Shown here piece after piece: positions 50,031-58,394 of a stretch of 64,000 nucleotides of DNA. A model generated the notes under the pieces. The model did not search any database, was not told the DNA's origin, and saw only the letters and a list, made by a program, of their open reading frames with translations. Source of the DNA: Streptomyces flaveus (GTDB taxonomy: Bacteria > Actinomycetota > Actinomycetes > Streptomycetales > Streptomycetaceae); the NCBI RefSeq assembly GCF_014647675.1, contig NZ_BMPQ01000018.1, positions 19,780 through 83,779 of the forward strand. The letters run 5' to 3'. Positions within the stretch are counted from its first letter, which is position 1. Every line of letters starts with the position of its first letter. The translations under genes were made by a program, and so were the position numbers.

Positions 50031-50992
50031 CGGGCTCCTCCATCCCTGCGGGGCAATCACCCTCGGCGCCATCCACCTCGGTCGTACGGCTCGACGTGCC
50101 CGGCGGGAAAGAGGTGCGTCACCGGGACGTCGCCGCCAACGGCGCGCGTTTCCACATCGCCGAGATGGGCGACGGGCCACTGGTCCTGCTGCTGCACGGC
50201 TTCCCGCAGTTCTGGTGGACCTGGCGGCATCAGCTGGTCGCACTCGCCGACGCGGGCTTCCGCGCGGTCGCGATGGACCTGCGAGGCGTCGGCGGCAGCG
50301 ACCGTACGCCGCGCGGCTACGACCCGGCGAACCTCGCGCTCGACATCACCGGGGTCGTACGGTCCCTCGGCGAGCCCGACGCGGCCCTGGTCGGGCATGA
50401 CCTCGGCGGCTATCTGGCGTGGACGGCGGCCGTGATGCGCCCCAAGCTGGTGCGCCGGCTCGCGGTCGCCTCGATGCCGCATCCCCGGCGCTGGCGCTCG
50501 GCGATGCTCACGGACATGAGGCAGACCAAGGCGGGCTCGTACATCTGGGGCTTTCAGCGGCCCTGGATCCCGGAGCGCCAACTCGTCGCCGACGAGGGCG
50601 CCCTGGTGGGCCGTCTCCTACGGGACTGGTCCGGGCCGCGGCTGCCGGACGACGAGACCGTGGAGATGTACCAGCAGGCGATGCGCATCCCGTCGACGGC
50701 GCACTGCTCGGTCGAGCCGTACCGCTGGATGGTGCGCTCGCTGGCGCGGCCGGACGGCATCCAGTTCAACCGTCGGATGAAGCGGCCGGTGCGGGTGCCG
50801 ACGTTGCATCTGCACGGCTCGCTCGATCCGGTGATGCGCACGCGCAGCGCGGCGGGCTCCGGGGAGTACGTCGAAGCGCCGTACCGCTGGCGGCTGTTCG
50901 ACGGGCTGGGGCACTTTCCGCACGAGGAGGACCCCGGGGCGTTCTCCACAGAACTCATCAATTGGCTCAAGGACCCAGAGCCGGATCGCTGA
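50027..50992 (+). CDS. alpha/beta hydrolase, epoxide-hydrolase-like
   Basis: 321 aa. PLVLLLHGFPQFWWTWRHQL supplies the oxyanion HGFP motif, LVGHDLGGYLAWTAA the nucleophile elbow with Asp instead of Ser (as in epoxide hydrolases and dehalogenases), LHLHGSLDPVM the acid region, and DGLGHFPHEEDPGAFS the catalytic His. A cap domain lies between. Substrate unknown. It overlaps the holin-X-type gene by 4 bp. Confidence 0.85.
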   Translation: MTGSSIPAGQSPSAPSTSVVRLDVPGGKEVRHRDVAANGARFHIAEMGDGPLVLLLHGFPQFWWTWRHQLVALADAGFRAVAMDLRGVGGSDRTPRGYDPANLALDITGVVRSLGEPDAALVGHDLGGYLAWTAAVMRPKLVRRLAVASMPHPRRWRSAMLTDMRQTKAGSYIWGFQRPWIPERQLVADEGALVGRLLRDWSGPRLPDDETVEMYQQAMRIPSTAHCSVEPYRWMVRSLARPDGIQFNRRMKRPVRVPTLHLHGSLDPVMRTRSAAGSGEYVEAPYRWRLFDGLGHFPHEEDPGAFSTELINWLKDPEPDR

Positions 50993-51025
50993 GGAGCCCA
51001 GCTCCGCTGGAAATGCCGTTCAAAG

Positions 51026-51097
51026 CTGCGGGTCCATCGTGGCTGGTCGCGCAGTTCCCCGCGCCCCTTTGAGGGCCTGCGGCCCCCTCAGGGCGCA
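51026..51097. repeat. dispersed hairpin repeat, copy 1
   Basis: Begins GCTGCGGGT and contains GTGGCTGGTCGCGCAGTTCC, then a stem-loop around GCC-TGC-GGC. A second copy is at 55764-55840. The stem differs between copies by paired changes. This motif is widely scattered in Streptomyces genomes as I recall. Confidence 0.65.
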
Positions 51098-51285
51098 GTA
51101 CCGCACGGACTTCGGCAAGTCCGCTTCGAGCCTGACCGCTGGGACCCCACGGGCCCGCCTCGATCAGGCCCGCTGAGGCCTCCGACGGGAACGCTTGTCC
51201 TACGAACGGCCAATGCCTCGCGCATAGGCCAATTGGGGGCCATGGGGGCGGTTATCGACCTTGGGGCAGGGGCAGACGTCGGGGT

Positions 51286-51465
51286 ATGGGCTGGACGCAC
51301 GACTACAGTGACGCAGCACGCAATCGCCGCTCGGCCGGTGGCCTGAGCTCCCACCAGAGGGGCGCCCCGCAGATGCAGGGCACGGACCCCCGGCTGGGCA
51401 TCCCGCGCATTCTGAGGCGCCGGGCCCGCTGGGTCTCGGCGCGCCTGCGCCATCCCCGCGGCTGA
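51286..51465 (+). CDS. small basic protein, 59 aa
   Basis: ATG at 51286 to TGA at 51463-51465. About 90 percent of codons end in G or C, a coding signature here. The peptide begins MGWTHDYSDAARNRRSAGGL, continues with SSHQRGAPQMQGTDPRLGIP and ends RARWVSARLRHPRG. It is strongly basic, without membrane segment or known motif. It lies in the otherwise empty gap between the hydrolase and the MarP-type protease, convergent with the latter. No strong ribosome binding site is visible (GGGG-rich upstream). Confidence 0.55.
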   Translation: MGWTHDYSDAARNRRSAGGLSSHQRGAPQMQGTDPRLGIPRILRRRARWVSARLRHPRG

Positions 51466-51505
51466 ACCGCCTCCCGCAGGCTGAACCACCCCCCGCAGCA
51501 CCCGG

Positions 51506-52708
51506 TCACAGCGCGCAGCTGTCGCTGTCCACCTGCTGGTTGGCGGTGCGGCCCTTGACGATGTCCTCCTGGACCTCGTCCGCGGTGAGCGCGTACCCCG
51601 TCTCCGGGTCGTCGAGGGACTTCGCGAAGACCACTCCGTACACCTTGCCGTCCGGGGTGAGCAGCGGTCCGCCGGAGTTGCCCTGGCGCACGTTCGCGTA
51701 GAGCGAGTAGACGTCGCGGCGCACGGTGCCCCGGTGGTAGATGTCCGGGCCGTTGGGCGTGATGCGGCCGCGTACGCGCGCCGCGTTGACGGTGTACGGG
51801 CCGTTCTCCGGGAAGCCCGCGACGATCGCGCTGTCGCCGCTCGCGGCGTCCTGGGACGTGAACTGGAGAGCGGGGGCGCGCAGATCGGGTACGTCGAGTA
51901 CGGCGATGTCGCGCTCCCAGTCGTAGAGCACCACCTTCCCGGCATACCGCTTGCCCTCGCCGCCTATCTGGATGTACGGCTCGTCGACGCCACCCACCAC
52001 GTGCGCGTTCGTCATCACGCGGCGCTGGCCGAAGACGAAGCCGGTGCCTTCGAGGACCTTGCCGCAGCTCTCGGCGGTGCCGGTGACCTTGACGATGGAA
52101 CGCTGGGCGCGGACGGCGACCGGGCTGCTGGCCAGGGCCGGGTCGGGGGCCTCCACTTCCTTGATGGGCTCGTCCGAGAACGGGCTGAAGACCTGCGGGA
52201 AGCCGTTCTGCGCGAGGACCGAGGAGAAGTCGGTGAACCAGGTGTCGGCCTGGTCGGGCAGGACCTCCGACACCCCCAGCAGCACCTTGGAGTTACGGAC
52301 TTCCTTGCCGACCGTGGGCATCGCCGTCGTAGGGGCCAGCATCGAACCGATCAGCCAGGCGACCAGCAGCATCGCCACGACGTTGACGAGGGCGCCGCCC
52401 GTGGCGTCCAGGGCGCGGGCCGGGGACCAGGTGATGTACCGGCGCAGCTTGTTGCCGAGGTGGGTGGTGAGGGCCTGGCCGACGGAGGCGCAGACGATCA
52501 CGACGACCACGGCGACAACGGCGGCCGTGGTGCCCACCTCGGCGTCATCGGTCAGGGCGTCCCAGATGACGGGCAGCAGATAGACGGCGACGAGACCGCC
52601 GCCCAGGAAGCCGATCACCGACAGGATGCCGACGACGAACCCCTGGCGATAGCCCACGATCGCGAACCACACGGCGGCGACCAGCAGCAGGATGTCCAGC
52701 ACGTTCAC
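51506..52708 (-). CDS. MarP-type membrane serine protease (CvpA plus trypsin domain)
   Basis: 400 aa from a GTG. Residues 1-150 hold four membrane helices of the CvpA/colicin-V-production family (LDILLLVAAVWFAIVGYRQG). Residues about 200-390 are a chymotrypsin-like protease outside the membrane with His in RRVMTNAHVVGG, Asp in YDWERDIAVLDVPDL and Ser in VRQGNSGGPLLTPDG; two cysteines (ESCGKV and DSCAL) may form the regulating disulfide known from MarP. MarP protects mycobacteria from acid; here a role in envelope stress is likely. Confidence 0.9.
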   Translation of the reverse strand: MNVLDILLLVAAVWFAIVGYRQGFVVGILSVIGFLGGGLVAVYLLPVIWDALTDDAEVGTTAAVVAVVVVIVCASVGQALTTHLGNKLRRYITWSPARALDATGGALVNVVAMLLVAWLIGSMLAPTTAMPTVGKEVRNSKVLLGVSEVLPDQADTWFTDFSSVLAQNGFPQVFSPFSDEPIKEVEAPDPALASSPVAVRAQRSIVKVTGTAESCGKVLEGTGFVFGQRRVMTNAHVVGGVDEPYIQIGGEGKRYAGKVVLYDWERDIAVLDVPDLRAPALQFTSQDAASGDSAIVAGFPENGPYTVNAARVRGRITPNGPDIYHRGTVRRDVYSLYANVRQGNSGGPLLTPDGKVYGVVFAKSLDDPETGYALTADEVQEDIVKGRTANQQVDSDSCAL

Positions 52709-52828
52709 TGATTCAAGCCTCGCCTCGTCACTTCACGTTCGCCATCGCCCGGCCGGGGGTCCGGCCCGCCGCGCAGCGGCAATGGGACACAACATCCCCC
52801 GGAAAGACACAGCACGGCGCCCACCCTG

Positions 52829-53530
52829 TCATGAGCGCCAGTCGAGCGGGACCTGCTTCTCGCGGTCCCAAGGTCGTTCCCAGCCGGAGTAGTGCAGGAG
52901 TCGGTCGATGATTCCGGCTGTGAAGCCCCAGACGAGGGCGGATTCGACCAGGAATGCCGGACCTCGGTGACCGCTGGGGTGGACGGTCGTCGCGCGGTTG
53001 GCGGGGTCCGTGAGATCCGCCACGGGGACGGTGAACACCCGGGCCGTCTCGTTCGGATCGACGACGCCCACCGGCGTACGCTCGCGCCACCAGCCCAGCA
53101 CTGGGGTGACCACGAAGCCGCTCACCGGGATGTAGAGCGCGGGCAGTACGCCGAAGAGCTGGACTCCACGCGGGTCGAGCCCGGTCTCCTCCTCAGCCTC
53201 GCGGAGAGCGGCCCGCAGCGGCCCGTCGGCCTTCGGGTCGCCGTCCTCGGGGTCGAGGGCGCCACCGGGGAACGACGGCTGCCCCGCATGCGATCTGAGC
53301 GAATGGGCTCGCTCCATGAGCAGCAGCTCGGGGCCGCGCTCCCCTTCGCCGAACAGGATCAGTACGGCGGACTGGCGGCCCGCGCCGTTCGTCGGCGGCA
53401 GGAAGCGGCTCAGCTGGAGCGGCTCCACCGTCTCCACGGCGTGCACCACCGGGTCCAGCCAGCCGGGCAGGCCGTCCTTGCTCAGGCCCAGTCGGCCGTT
53501 GTGCATATGGCTCGCGTGCGTCATCGACAC
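52829..53530 (-). CDS. NUDIX hydrolase, CoA-pyrophosphatase (NudL) type
   Basis: 233 aa. SAVLILFGEGERGPELLLME, SHAGQPSFPGGALDPEDGDP and the NUDIX core AALREAEEETGLDP are the CoA-diphosphatase pattern (SHxGQxxFPGG before the box). It would cut CoA or related nucleotides to phosphopantetheine products. The C-terminal helices (ALVWGFTAGIIDRLL) match the family. It follows nth by 46 bp on the same strand, so both may be transcribed together. Confidence 0.85.
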   Translation of the reverse strand: MSMTHASHMHNGRLGLSKDGLPGWLDPVVHAVETVEPLQLSRFLPPTNGAGRQSAVLILFGEGERGPELLLMERAHSLRSHAGQPSFPGGALDPEDGDPKADGPLRAALREAEEETGLDPRGVQLFGVLPALYIPVSGFVVTPVLGWWRERTPVGVVDPNETARVFTVPVADLTDPANRATTVHPSGHRGPAFLVESALVWGFTAGIIDRLLHYSGWERPWDREKQVPLDWRS

Positions 53531-53576
53531 CCCCGTTCTGCTGATCTCAACGCCCTTGGCCCACCTGATCGTTCCG

Positions 53577-54704
53577 TCATCCCGAATCCGCTGATGACGC
53601 GCTCGACGCGGGCGCCCCCAGCGGCGGCGCGGGGATGCCGCCCGCGTCCAGGTACGCCTGCGGGGGCTTGAGGCGCTGGCCCGGGAAGCCGCCCTTCTCG
53701 TACTTCAGGAGCTTCCTGGCCTTCTCCGGGTCCGTCTCGCCCTCTCCGTACGCCGGGCAGAGCGGGGCGATGGGGCAGGCGCCGCAGGCAGGCTTGCGGG
53801 CATGGCAGATACGGCGGCCGTGCCAGATCACGTGGTGGGAGAGGTCCGTCCAGTCGCTCTTGGGGAAGAGCGCGCCGACGGCCGCCTCGATCTTGTCCGG
53901 CTCCTTCTCGTCGGTCCACTGCCAGCGGCGTACGAGCCTCTGGAAGTGGGTGTCCACGGTGATTCCGGGCCGCCCGAAGGCGTTGCCGAGCACCACGAAG
54001 GCGGTCTTCCGGCCCACGCCGGGGAGCTTGACCAGGTCCTCCAGACGTCCGGGAACCTCGCCGCCGAAGTCGTCCCGCAAGGCCTTGGAGAGCCCTATCA
54101 CCGACTTGGTCTTGGCCCGGAAGAAGCCCGTCGGCCTGAGGATCTCCTCGACCTCCTCGGGGTTGGCCGCGGCCAGGTCCTCCGGAGTGGGGTACTTGGC
54201 AAAGAGCGTCGGCGTCGTCTGGTTCACCCGCAGGTCGGTCGTCTGGGCCGAAAGGACGGTGGCGATCACGAGCTGGAAGGAGTTCTCGAAGTCCAGCTCC
54301 GGGTGGGCGTACGGGTAGATCTCGGCGAGCTCGCGGTTGATACGGCGGGCGCGGCGGACGAGGGCGGTACGGGACTCGTTCCGGGGAGGTTTGGCGGGGG
54401 TCACTTCGGCGGGGGCGGCTTTCTTGGTGGTGGTCTTCGTGGGTGTGGCCTTCTTTGCGGGTGCCTTGGTCGCCGTCCGGGCAGCTTTCTTGGCGGGCGC
54501 GGCCTTCTTCGTCGTAGCCGATGCCTTCTTCGTAGGAGCCGTCGTCTTCCTCACGACCCCCGACGCCCCTTCGACCGGTGCCGGACTCGCCGCCTTTGTC
54601 GTTTTCTTCGTTCCGCCGGAGCTCTGTTCGCCCACAGCGGAATCGCGACGTGCAGCCACCCGTCCAGCCCCCTTGACCTGTGCTCTCACCGGCGATTTGG
54701 ACAC
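53577..54704 (-). CDS. nth: endonuclease III with histone-like N-terminal extension
   Basis: 375 aa; ordinary Nth has about 215. The N-terminal 110 residues are rich in Lys, Ala, Thr and Pro with PAKKA-type repeats. The enzyme follows: VIATVLSAQTTDLRVNQTTP, hairpin-helix-hairpin LVKLPGVGRKTAFVVLGNAF with catalytic Lys, ITVDTHFQRLVRR with catalytic Asp, and the iron-sulfur loop CHARKPACGACPIAPLC (C-x6-C-x2-C-x5-C). It removes oxidised pyrimidines from DNA. The GTG at 54704 lies 6 nt after TAGGCT, so the transcript is probably leaderless and the extension real. Divergent from crp. Confidence 0.9.
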   Translation of the reverse strand: MSKSPVRAQVKGAGRVAARRDSAVGEQSSGGTKKTTKAASPAPVEGASGVVRKTTAPTKKASATTKKAAPAKKAARTATKAPAKKATPTKTTTKKAAPAEVTPAKPPRNESRTALVRRARRINRELAEIYPYAHPELDFENSFQLVIATVLSAQTTDLRVNQTTPTLFAKYPTPEDLAAANPEEVEEILRPTGFFRAKTKSVIGLSKALRDDFGGEVPGRLEDLVKLPGVGRKTAFVVLGNAFGRPGITVDTHFQRLVRRWQWTDEKEPDKIEAAVGALFPKSDWTDLSHHVIWHGRRICHARKPACGACPIAPLCPAYGEGETDPEKARKLLKYEKGGFPGQRLKPPQAYLDAGGIPAPPLGAPASSASSADSG

Positions 54705-54710
54705 CCGGCC

Positions 54711-54716
54711 AGCCTA
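54711..54716 (-). promoter_or_regulatory. -10 element of leaderless nth transcript
   Basis: TAGGCT on the minus strand, 6 nt before the GTG at 54704. Confidence 0.55.
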
Positions 54717-54806
54717 AAGCCCACCACCGACATCCGCCCCGCCCCTCCGGGATCGGCCCTCAATTGGCCCCCTGCCGCACTGCCCGGGACGTGCGTGCGG
54801 CAGACT

Positions 54807-54820
54807 TGTGACTGATCACA
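54807..54820. promoter_or_regulatory. Crp-type palindrome between nth and crp
   Basis: TGTGACTGATCACA is a dyad with TGTGA/TCACA arms, and it also fits GTG-N6-CAC. It lies about 90-105 bp upstream of the crp start and suggests autoregulation. Confidence 0.5.
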
Positions 54821-54910
54821 CTGTTTGGACCGTCCGGCAATATGGGGAACACCGTCCCCTGGTATACGGGGGAGCAAGATCCCCTGAGCAGGTCGACAAG
54901 GAGAGAACTC

Positions 54911-55585
54911 GTGGACGACGTTCTGCGGCGCGCCCCGCTCTTCGCGGCGCTCGATGACGAGCAGGCCGCGGAGCTCCGCGCCTCCATGAGTGAGGTGACC
55001 CTCGCGCGCGGCGACGCGCTCTTCCACGAGGGTGACCCGGGTGACCGCCTGTACGTGGTCACCGAGGGCAAGGTCAAGCTCCACCGCACGTCCCCCGACG
55101 GCCGCGAGAACATGCTCGCCGTCCTCGGTCCCGGCGAGCTCATCGGCGAGCTGTCGCTGTTCGACCCGGGCCCGCGCACGGCGACCGCCAGCGCGCTGAC
55201 CGAGGTCAAGCTGCTGGGCCTGGGCCACGGCGACCTCCAGCCGTGGCTGAACGCGCGCCCCGAGGTGGCCGCCGCCCTGCTGCGCGCCGTCGCCCGGCGC
55301 CTGCGCAAGACGAACGACCAGATGTCCGACCTGGTCTTCTCGGACGTTCCCGGCCGGGTCGCGCGCGCCCTGCTCGACCTGTCGCGCCGCTTCGGCGTGC
55401 AGTCCGAAGAGGGCATCCATGTGGTGCACGACCTCACCCAGGAGGAGCTCGCCCAGCTGGTCGGCGCCTCCCGTGAGACGGTCAACAAGGCGCTCGCCGA
55501 CTTCGCGGGCCGCGGGTGGCTCCGGCTGGAGGCGCGTGCGGTGATTCTGCTGGATGTGGAGCGGCTGGCCAAGCGGTCTCGCTGA
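54911..55585 (+). CDS. crp: cAMP receptor protein family regulator Crp
   Basis: 224 aa from the GTG at 54911 with AAGGAGAG upstream, the length I recall for S. coelicolor Crp; the frame to 54842 is not used. The cyclic-nucleotide-binding domain includes GDRLYVVTEGKVKLHRTSPD and GPGELIGELSLFDPGPRTAT (phosphate-binding cassette). The C-terminal winged helix has DLTQEELAQLVGASRETVNK. It controls germination, development and antibiotic genes. A Crp-type site lies upstream and a terminator follows. Confidence 0.95.
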   Translation: MDDVLRRAPLFAALDDEQAAELRASMSEVTLARGDALFHEGDPGDRLYVVTEGKVKLHRTSPDGRENMLAVLGPGELIGELSLFDPGPRTATASALTEVKLLGLGHGDLQPWLNARPEVAAALLRAVARRLRKTNDQMSDLVFSDVPGRVARALLDLSRRFGVQSEEGIHVVHDLTQEELAQLVGASRETVNKALADFAGRGWLRLEARAVILLDVERLAKRSR

Positions 55586-55611
55586 CGCTGGGTCTTGGCC
55601 GTACGTCTCTG

Positions 55612-55645
55612 GGGTCCCGCCTCCTCTGGAGGGCGGGGCCCTTTT
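55612..55645 (+). terminator. crp terminator
   Basis: GGGTCCCGCCTCC (55612-55624) pairs with GGAGGGCGGGGCCC (55628-55641) with minor irregularity, followed by TTTT at 55642-55645, 27 bp after the stop. Confidence 0.8.
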
Positions 55646-55763
55646 GTTGTCGCCTGCGGGGGCGTGCCGGGATGGTTCTCGCCCCCGCCGCCCCTACCCG
55701 TCCCATCCCTGGGGCTGCGCCCCGGGCCCCCGCCAAGGGGGTGGGATGACAGGTGGTGTCGCG

Positions 55764-55840
55764 GCTGCGGGTGCGTCGTGGCTGGTCGCGCAGTTCCCCG
55801 CGCCCCTTGGGGGCCTGCGGCCTCCAAGGGGCGCGGGGAG
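55764..55840. repeat. dispersed hairpin repeat, copy 2
   Basis: Second copy of the repeat at 51026-51097. CGCGCCCCTTGG pairs perfectly with CCAAGGGGCGCG around GCC-TGC-GGC. It ends just before the stop of the convergent MBL gene and may act as its terminator. Confidence 0.65.
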
Positions 55841-55845
55841 CAGGC

Positions 55846-56676
55846 CTAGATCAGGCCGTGCTCCCGCAGATAGTCCAGCTGTGCCCGTACCGACAGTTCC
55901 GCCGCCGGCCACAGTGAGCGGTCCACGTCGGCGTACACATGCGCCACTACCTCGCTCGGAGTGCGGTAGCCGTCCTCGACCGCTGTCTCGATCTGGGCCA
56001 GGCGGTGGGCGCGGTGGGCGAGGTAGTACTCGACGGCTCCCTGGGCGTCGTCGAGGACGGGGCCGTGACCCGGCAGCACCGTGTGTACGCCGTCGTCGAC
56101 CGTCAGGGACCTCAGTCGTCGCAGGGTGTCCAGGTAGTCGCCGAGGCGGCCGTCGGGGTGGGCGACGACCGTGGTGCCCCGGCCGAGGACCGTGTCGCCG
56201 GTCAGGACGGCGCGGTCGGCGGGCAGATGGAAGCAGAGCGAGTCGGCGGTGTGACCGGGGGTCGGTACGACGCGCAGCTCCAGGCCACCCGTCCTGATCA
56301 CGTCTCCGGCCGCCAGGCCCTCGTCGCCGAGCTGCAGCGCGGGGTCGAGCGCCCGCACCTTCGTGCCGGTCAGCTCCGCGAACCGCGTGGCGCCCTCGGC
56401 ATGGTCGGGGTGCCCGTGCGTCAGCAGGGTCAGCGCGACCCGCTTGCCCGCCTTCTCCGCCGTATCGACGACATGGCGCAGGTGTACGTCGTCCAGGGGC
56501 CCCGGGTCGATCACCACCGCGAGCTCGGAGTCCGGTTCGGCGAGGATCCACGTGTTCGTCCCGTCGAGCGTCATGAGGGACGCGTTCGGGGCGAGGACGT
56601 TGATCGCACGCGCGGTGGCGGGGCCGTCGAGAACCCCGCCCCGCGGCTGGCCGGGAAGGGCTGCTGCGTCCGTCAT
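55846..56676 (-). CDS. metallo-beta-lactamase-fold hydrolase (LACTB2-like)
   Basis: 276 aa from the ATG at 56676, overlapping the NUDIX stop by 4 bp. MBL-fold metal motif LTLLTHGHPDHAEGATRFAE, further ligands in VPTPGHTADSLCFHLP and AVLTGDTVLGRGTTVVAHPD, and TVLPGHGPVLDD. The C-terminal winged-helix-like segment (YRTPSEVVAHVYADVDRSLW) matches the LACTB2/endoribonuclease-like group. Substrate unknown. Coupled with the NUDIX gene upstream. Confidence 0.85.
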   Translation of the reverse strand: MTDAAALPGQPRGGVLDGPATARAINVLAPNASLMTLDGTNTWILAEPDSELAVVIDPGPLDDVHLRHVVDTAEKAGKRVALTLLTHGHPDHAEGATRFAELTGTKVRALDPALQLGDEGLAAGDVIRTGGLELRVVPTPGHTADSLCFHLPADRAVLTGDTVLGRGTTVVAHPDGRLGDYLDTLRRLRSLTVDDGVHTVLPGHGPVLDDAQGAVEYYLAHRAHRLAQIETAVEDGYRTPSEVVAHVYADVDRSLWPAAELSVRAQLDYLREHGLI

Positions 56677-57542
56677 GCGGGGGCTCCACCGGTCGGGATG
56701 TGCTTGGTGAACTCGTCGTGTCCCGGCCAGGAGAGCACCAGCTCGCCGTCCTCCAGGCGGGCCTTCGCCAGAACGGGGGCCAGGTCGCGCCCGGGTGCGG
56801 CGGCGAGGGCCTCGGCGGCAGTGGCGTACGAGCGGAGCTGGCGCAGGGTCGCGATGGTGGGCGGCATCATCAGGAGGTCGCCCTTGTCGTACGCGTCCGC
56901 CGCCTCCCCGGGGCGGATCCAGACGGTGCTGTCGGCCTCCGTGGAGGCGTTGCGGGTGCGCTGACCCTCCGGGAGGGCGGCCACGAAGAACCACGTGTCG
57001 TAGCGGCGCGGTTCGAACTCCGGGGTGATCCAGCGCGTCCACGCCCCCAGGAGGTCGGATCGCAGCACGAGCCCCCTGCGCTCCAGGAACTCGGCGAAGG
57101 AGACGTCCCGGGCGACCAGGGCCTCACGGTCCGCCTCCCAGTCGTCTCCTGTGGTGTCGCCGACCACGGAGTCCGGGGTGGGGCCGGCGAGCAGCACGCC
57201 CGCCTCCTCGTACGTCTCGCGCACCGCCGCGCAGACGATCGCCTGGGCGGAGGTCTCGTCGACGCCGAGCCGGGACGCCCACCACGCGCGCGTGGGACCC
57301 GTCCAGCGGATCTGCCGCTCGTCGTCCCTGGGGTCCACGCCGCCCCCGGGATACGCGTACGCGCCTCCGGCGAAGGCCATGGAGGCGCGTCTGCGCAGCA
57401 TGTGTACGGCGGGAGCGCCGTCGGTGTCCTTGAGCAGCATGACGGTGGCCGCCCGCTTGGGGACGACCGGTGTGAGCGTGCCCTCCGCAAGCGCGCGGAT
57501 ACGGTCCGGCCACTCCGGTGGGTACCACTGCCCATTCGCCAT
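56673..57542 (-). CDS. NUDIX hydrolase (NUDT19-like)
   Basis: 289 aa, ATG at 57542. RAATVMLLKDTDGAPAVHML, FAGGAYAYPGGGVDPRDDER and the split NUDIX box CAAVRETYEEAGVLLAGP, where a long insertion separates GGxVD from REtxEE as in NUDT19-type enzymes acting on CoA or capped nucleotides. It is cotranscribed with the downstream MBL-fold gene, a pairing common in actinobacteria. Confidence 0.85.
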   Translation of the reverse strand: MANGQWYPPEWPDRIRALAEGTLTPVVPKRAATVMLLKDTDGAPAVHMLRRRASMAFAGGAYAYPGGGVDPRDDERQIRWTGPTRAWWASRLGVDETSAQAIVCAAVRETYEEAGVLLAGPTPDSVVGDTTGDDWEADREALVARDVSFAEFLERRGLVLRSDLLGAWTRWITPEFEPRRYDTWFFVAALPEGQRTRNASTEADSTVWIRPGEAADAYDKGDLLMMPPTIATLRQLRSYATAAEALAAAPGRDLAPVLAKARLEDGELVLSWPGHDEFTKHIPTGGAPA

Positions 57543-57680
57543 GCGCGGAGGCTATCCCGTAGAGAGCTGATGTTCGAGAGGCAACAATCGGCTGCTCCAG
57601 GGGCTGCCCCGGAGGAACCAGTGCCGGAACCAATGCCCCCAGGGAGCCCGATCGACCGACCGGCGCCCCGGAGGACCTGA

Positions 57681-58148
57681 TTACGCCTCCGTCAGCTCCA
57701 CCTGGATCTCGACCTCCACCGGCGAGTCCAGCGGCAGCACCGCCACCCCGACCGCACTTCGAGCATGTACGCCCTTGTCGCCCAGGACCGCGCCCAGCAG
57801 CTCGCTCGCGCCGTTCACGACGGCGGGCTGGCCGGTGAAGTCGGCGGCCGAGGCCACGAAGCCGACGACCTTCACCACGCGCGCGACACGGTCGAGGTCA
57901 CCGGCGACCGACTTGACCGCGGCCAGGGCGTTCAGCGCACAGGTGGCGGCCAGCTCCTTGGCCACCTCCGGAGTGACCTCGGCACCCACCTTGCCGGTGA
58001 CCGCGAGCTTGCCGTCCACCATGGGGAGCTGGCCGGAGGTGTAGACGTACACCCCGGATCGCACGGCAGGCTGATACGCGGCGAGCGGCGGCACGACCTC
58101 GGGGAGGGTCAGCCCGAGTTCGGCCAGCTTGGCCTCGACGGCGCTCAT
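57681..58148 (-). CDS. RidA-family protein
   Basis: 155 aa from the ATG at 58148, overlapping the DUF4177 stop by 4 bp. It has the YjgF/RidA core: SGVYVYTSGQLPMVDGKLAV, ALNALAAVKSVAGDLDRVAR, VNGASELLGAVLGDKGVHAR and VGVAVLPLDSPVEVEIQVEL. The usual catalytic Arg of RidA is present (ARSAVGV). The family deaminates reactive enamine/imine intermediates; members with this longer N-terminus form a separate group of uncertain substrate. Confidence 0.8.
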   Translation of the reverse strand: MSAVEAKLAELGLTLPEVVPPLAAYQPAVRSGVYVYTSGQLPMVDGKLAVTGKVGAEVTPEVAKELAATCALNALAAVKSVAGDLDRVARVVKVVGFVASAADFTGQPAVVNGASELLGAVLGDKGVHARSAVGVAVLPLDSPVEVEIQVELTEA

Positions 58149-58306
58149 GCCTGCTTCTCGCGCTTCAGGTAGGCCACCAGCTGCTCGGGGTTGTTCGGCC
58201 CGGGCACCACCTGGACGAGCTCCCAGCCGTCCTCGCCCCAGGTGTCCAGAATCTGCTTCGTGGCGTGTACGAGCAGAGGCACAGTCGCGTATTCCCACTT
58301 GGTCAT
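58145..58306 (-). CDS. DUF4177 small protein, 53 aa
   Basis: ATG at 58306, placed 7 nt after TACAGT (58314-58319, minus), so probably leaderless. The product MTKWEYATVPLLVHATKQIL followed by DTWGEDGWELVQVVPGP is the DUF4177 fold. It is coupled to the RidA gene by a 4-bp overlap. Function unknown. Confidence 0.8.
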   Translation of the reverse strand: MTKWEYATVPLLVHATKQILDTWGEDGWELVQVVPGPNNPEQLVAYLKREKQA

Positions 58307-58394
58307 GTGGCCGACTGTATCCGCTGCCACGCACGGCCTCCCGCGCGCCTTGCACCCCGCCTTCGGCACGCCTTACGGCCGGCCTCCCGCGCAC

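Noticed and set aside
55846..57042. 398-aa form of the MBL-fold protein
   Set aside because: The extension overlaps the NUDIX gene in another frame; the ATGA junction at 56676 is the natural start.
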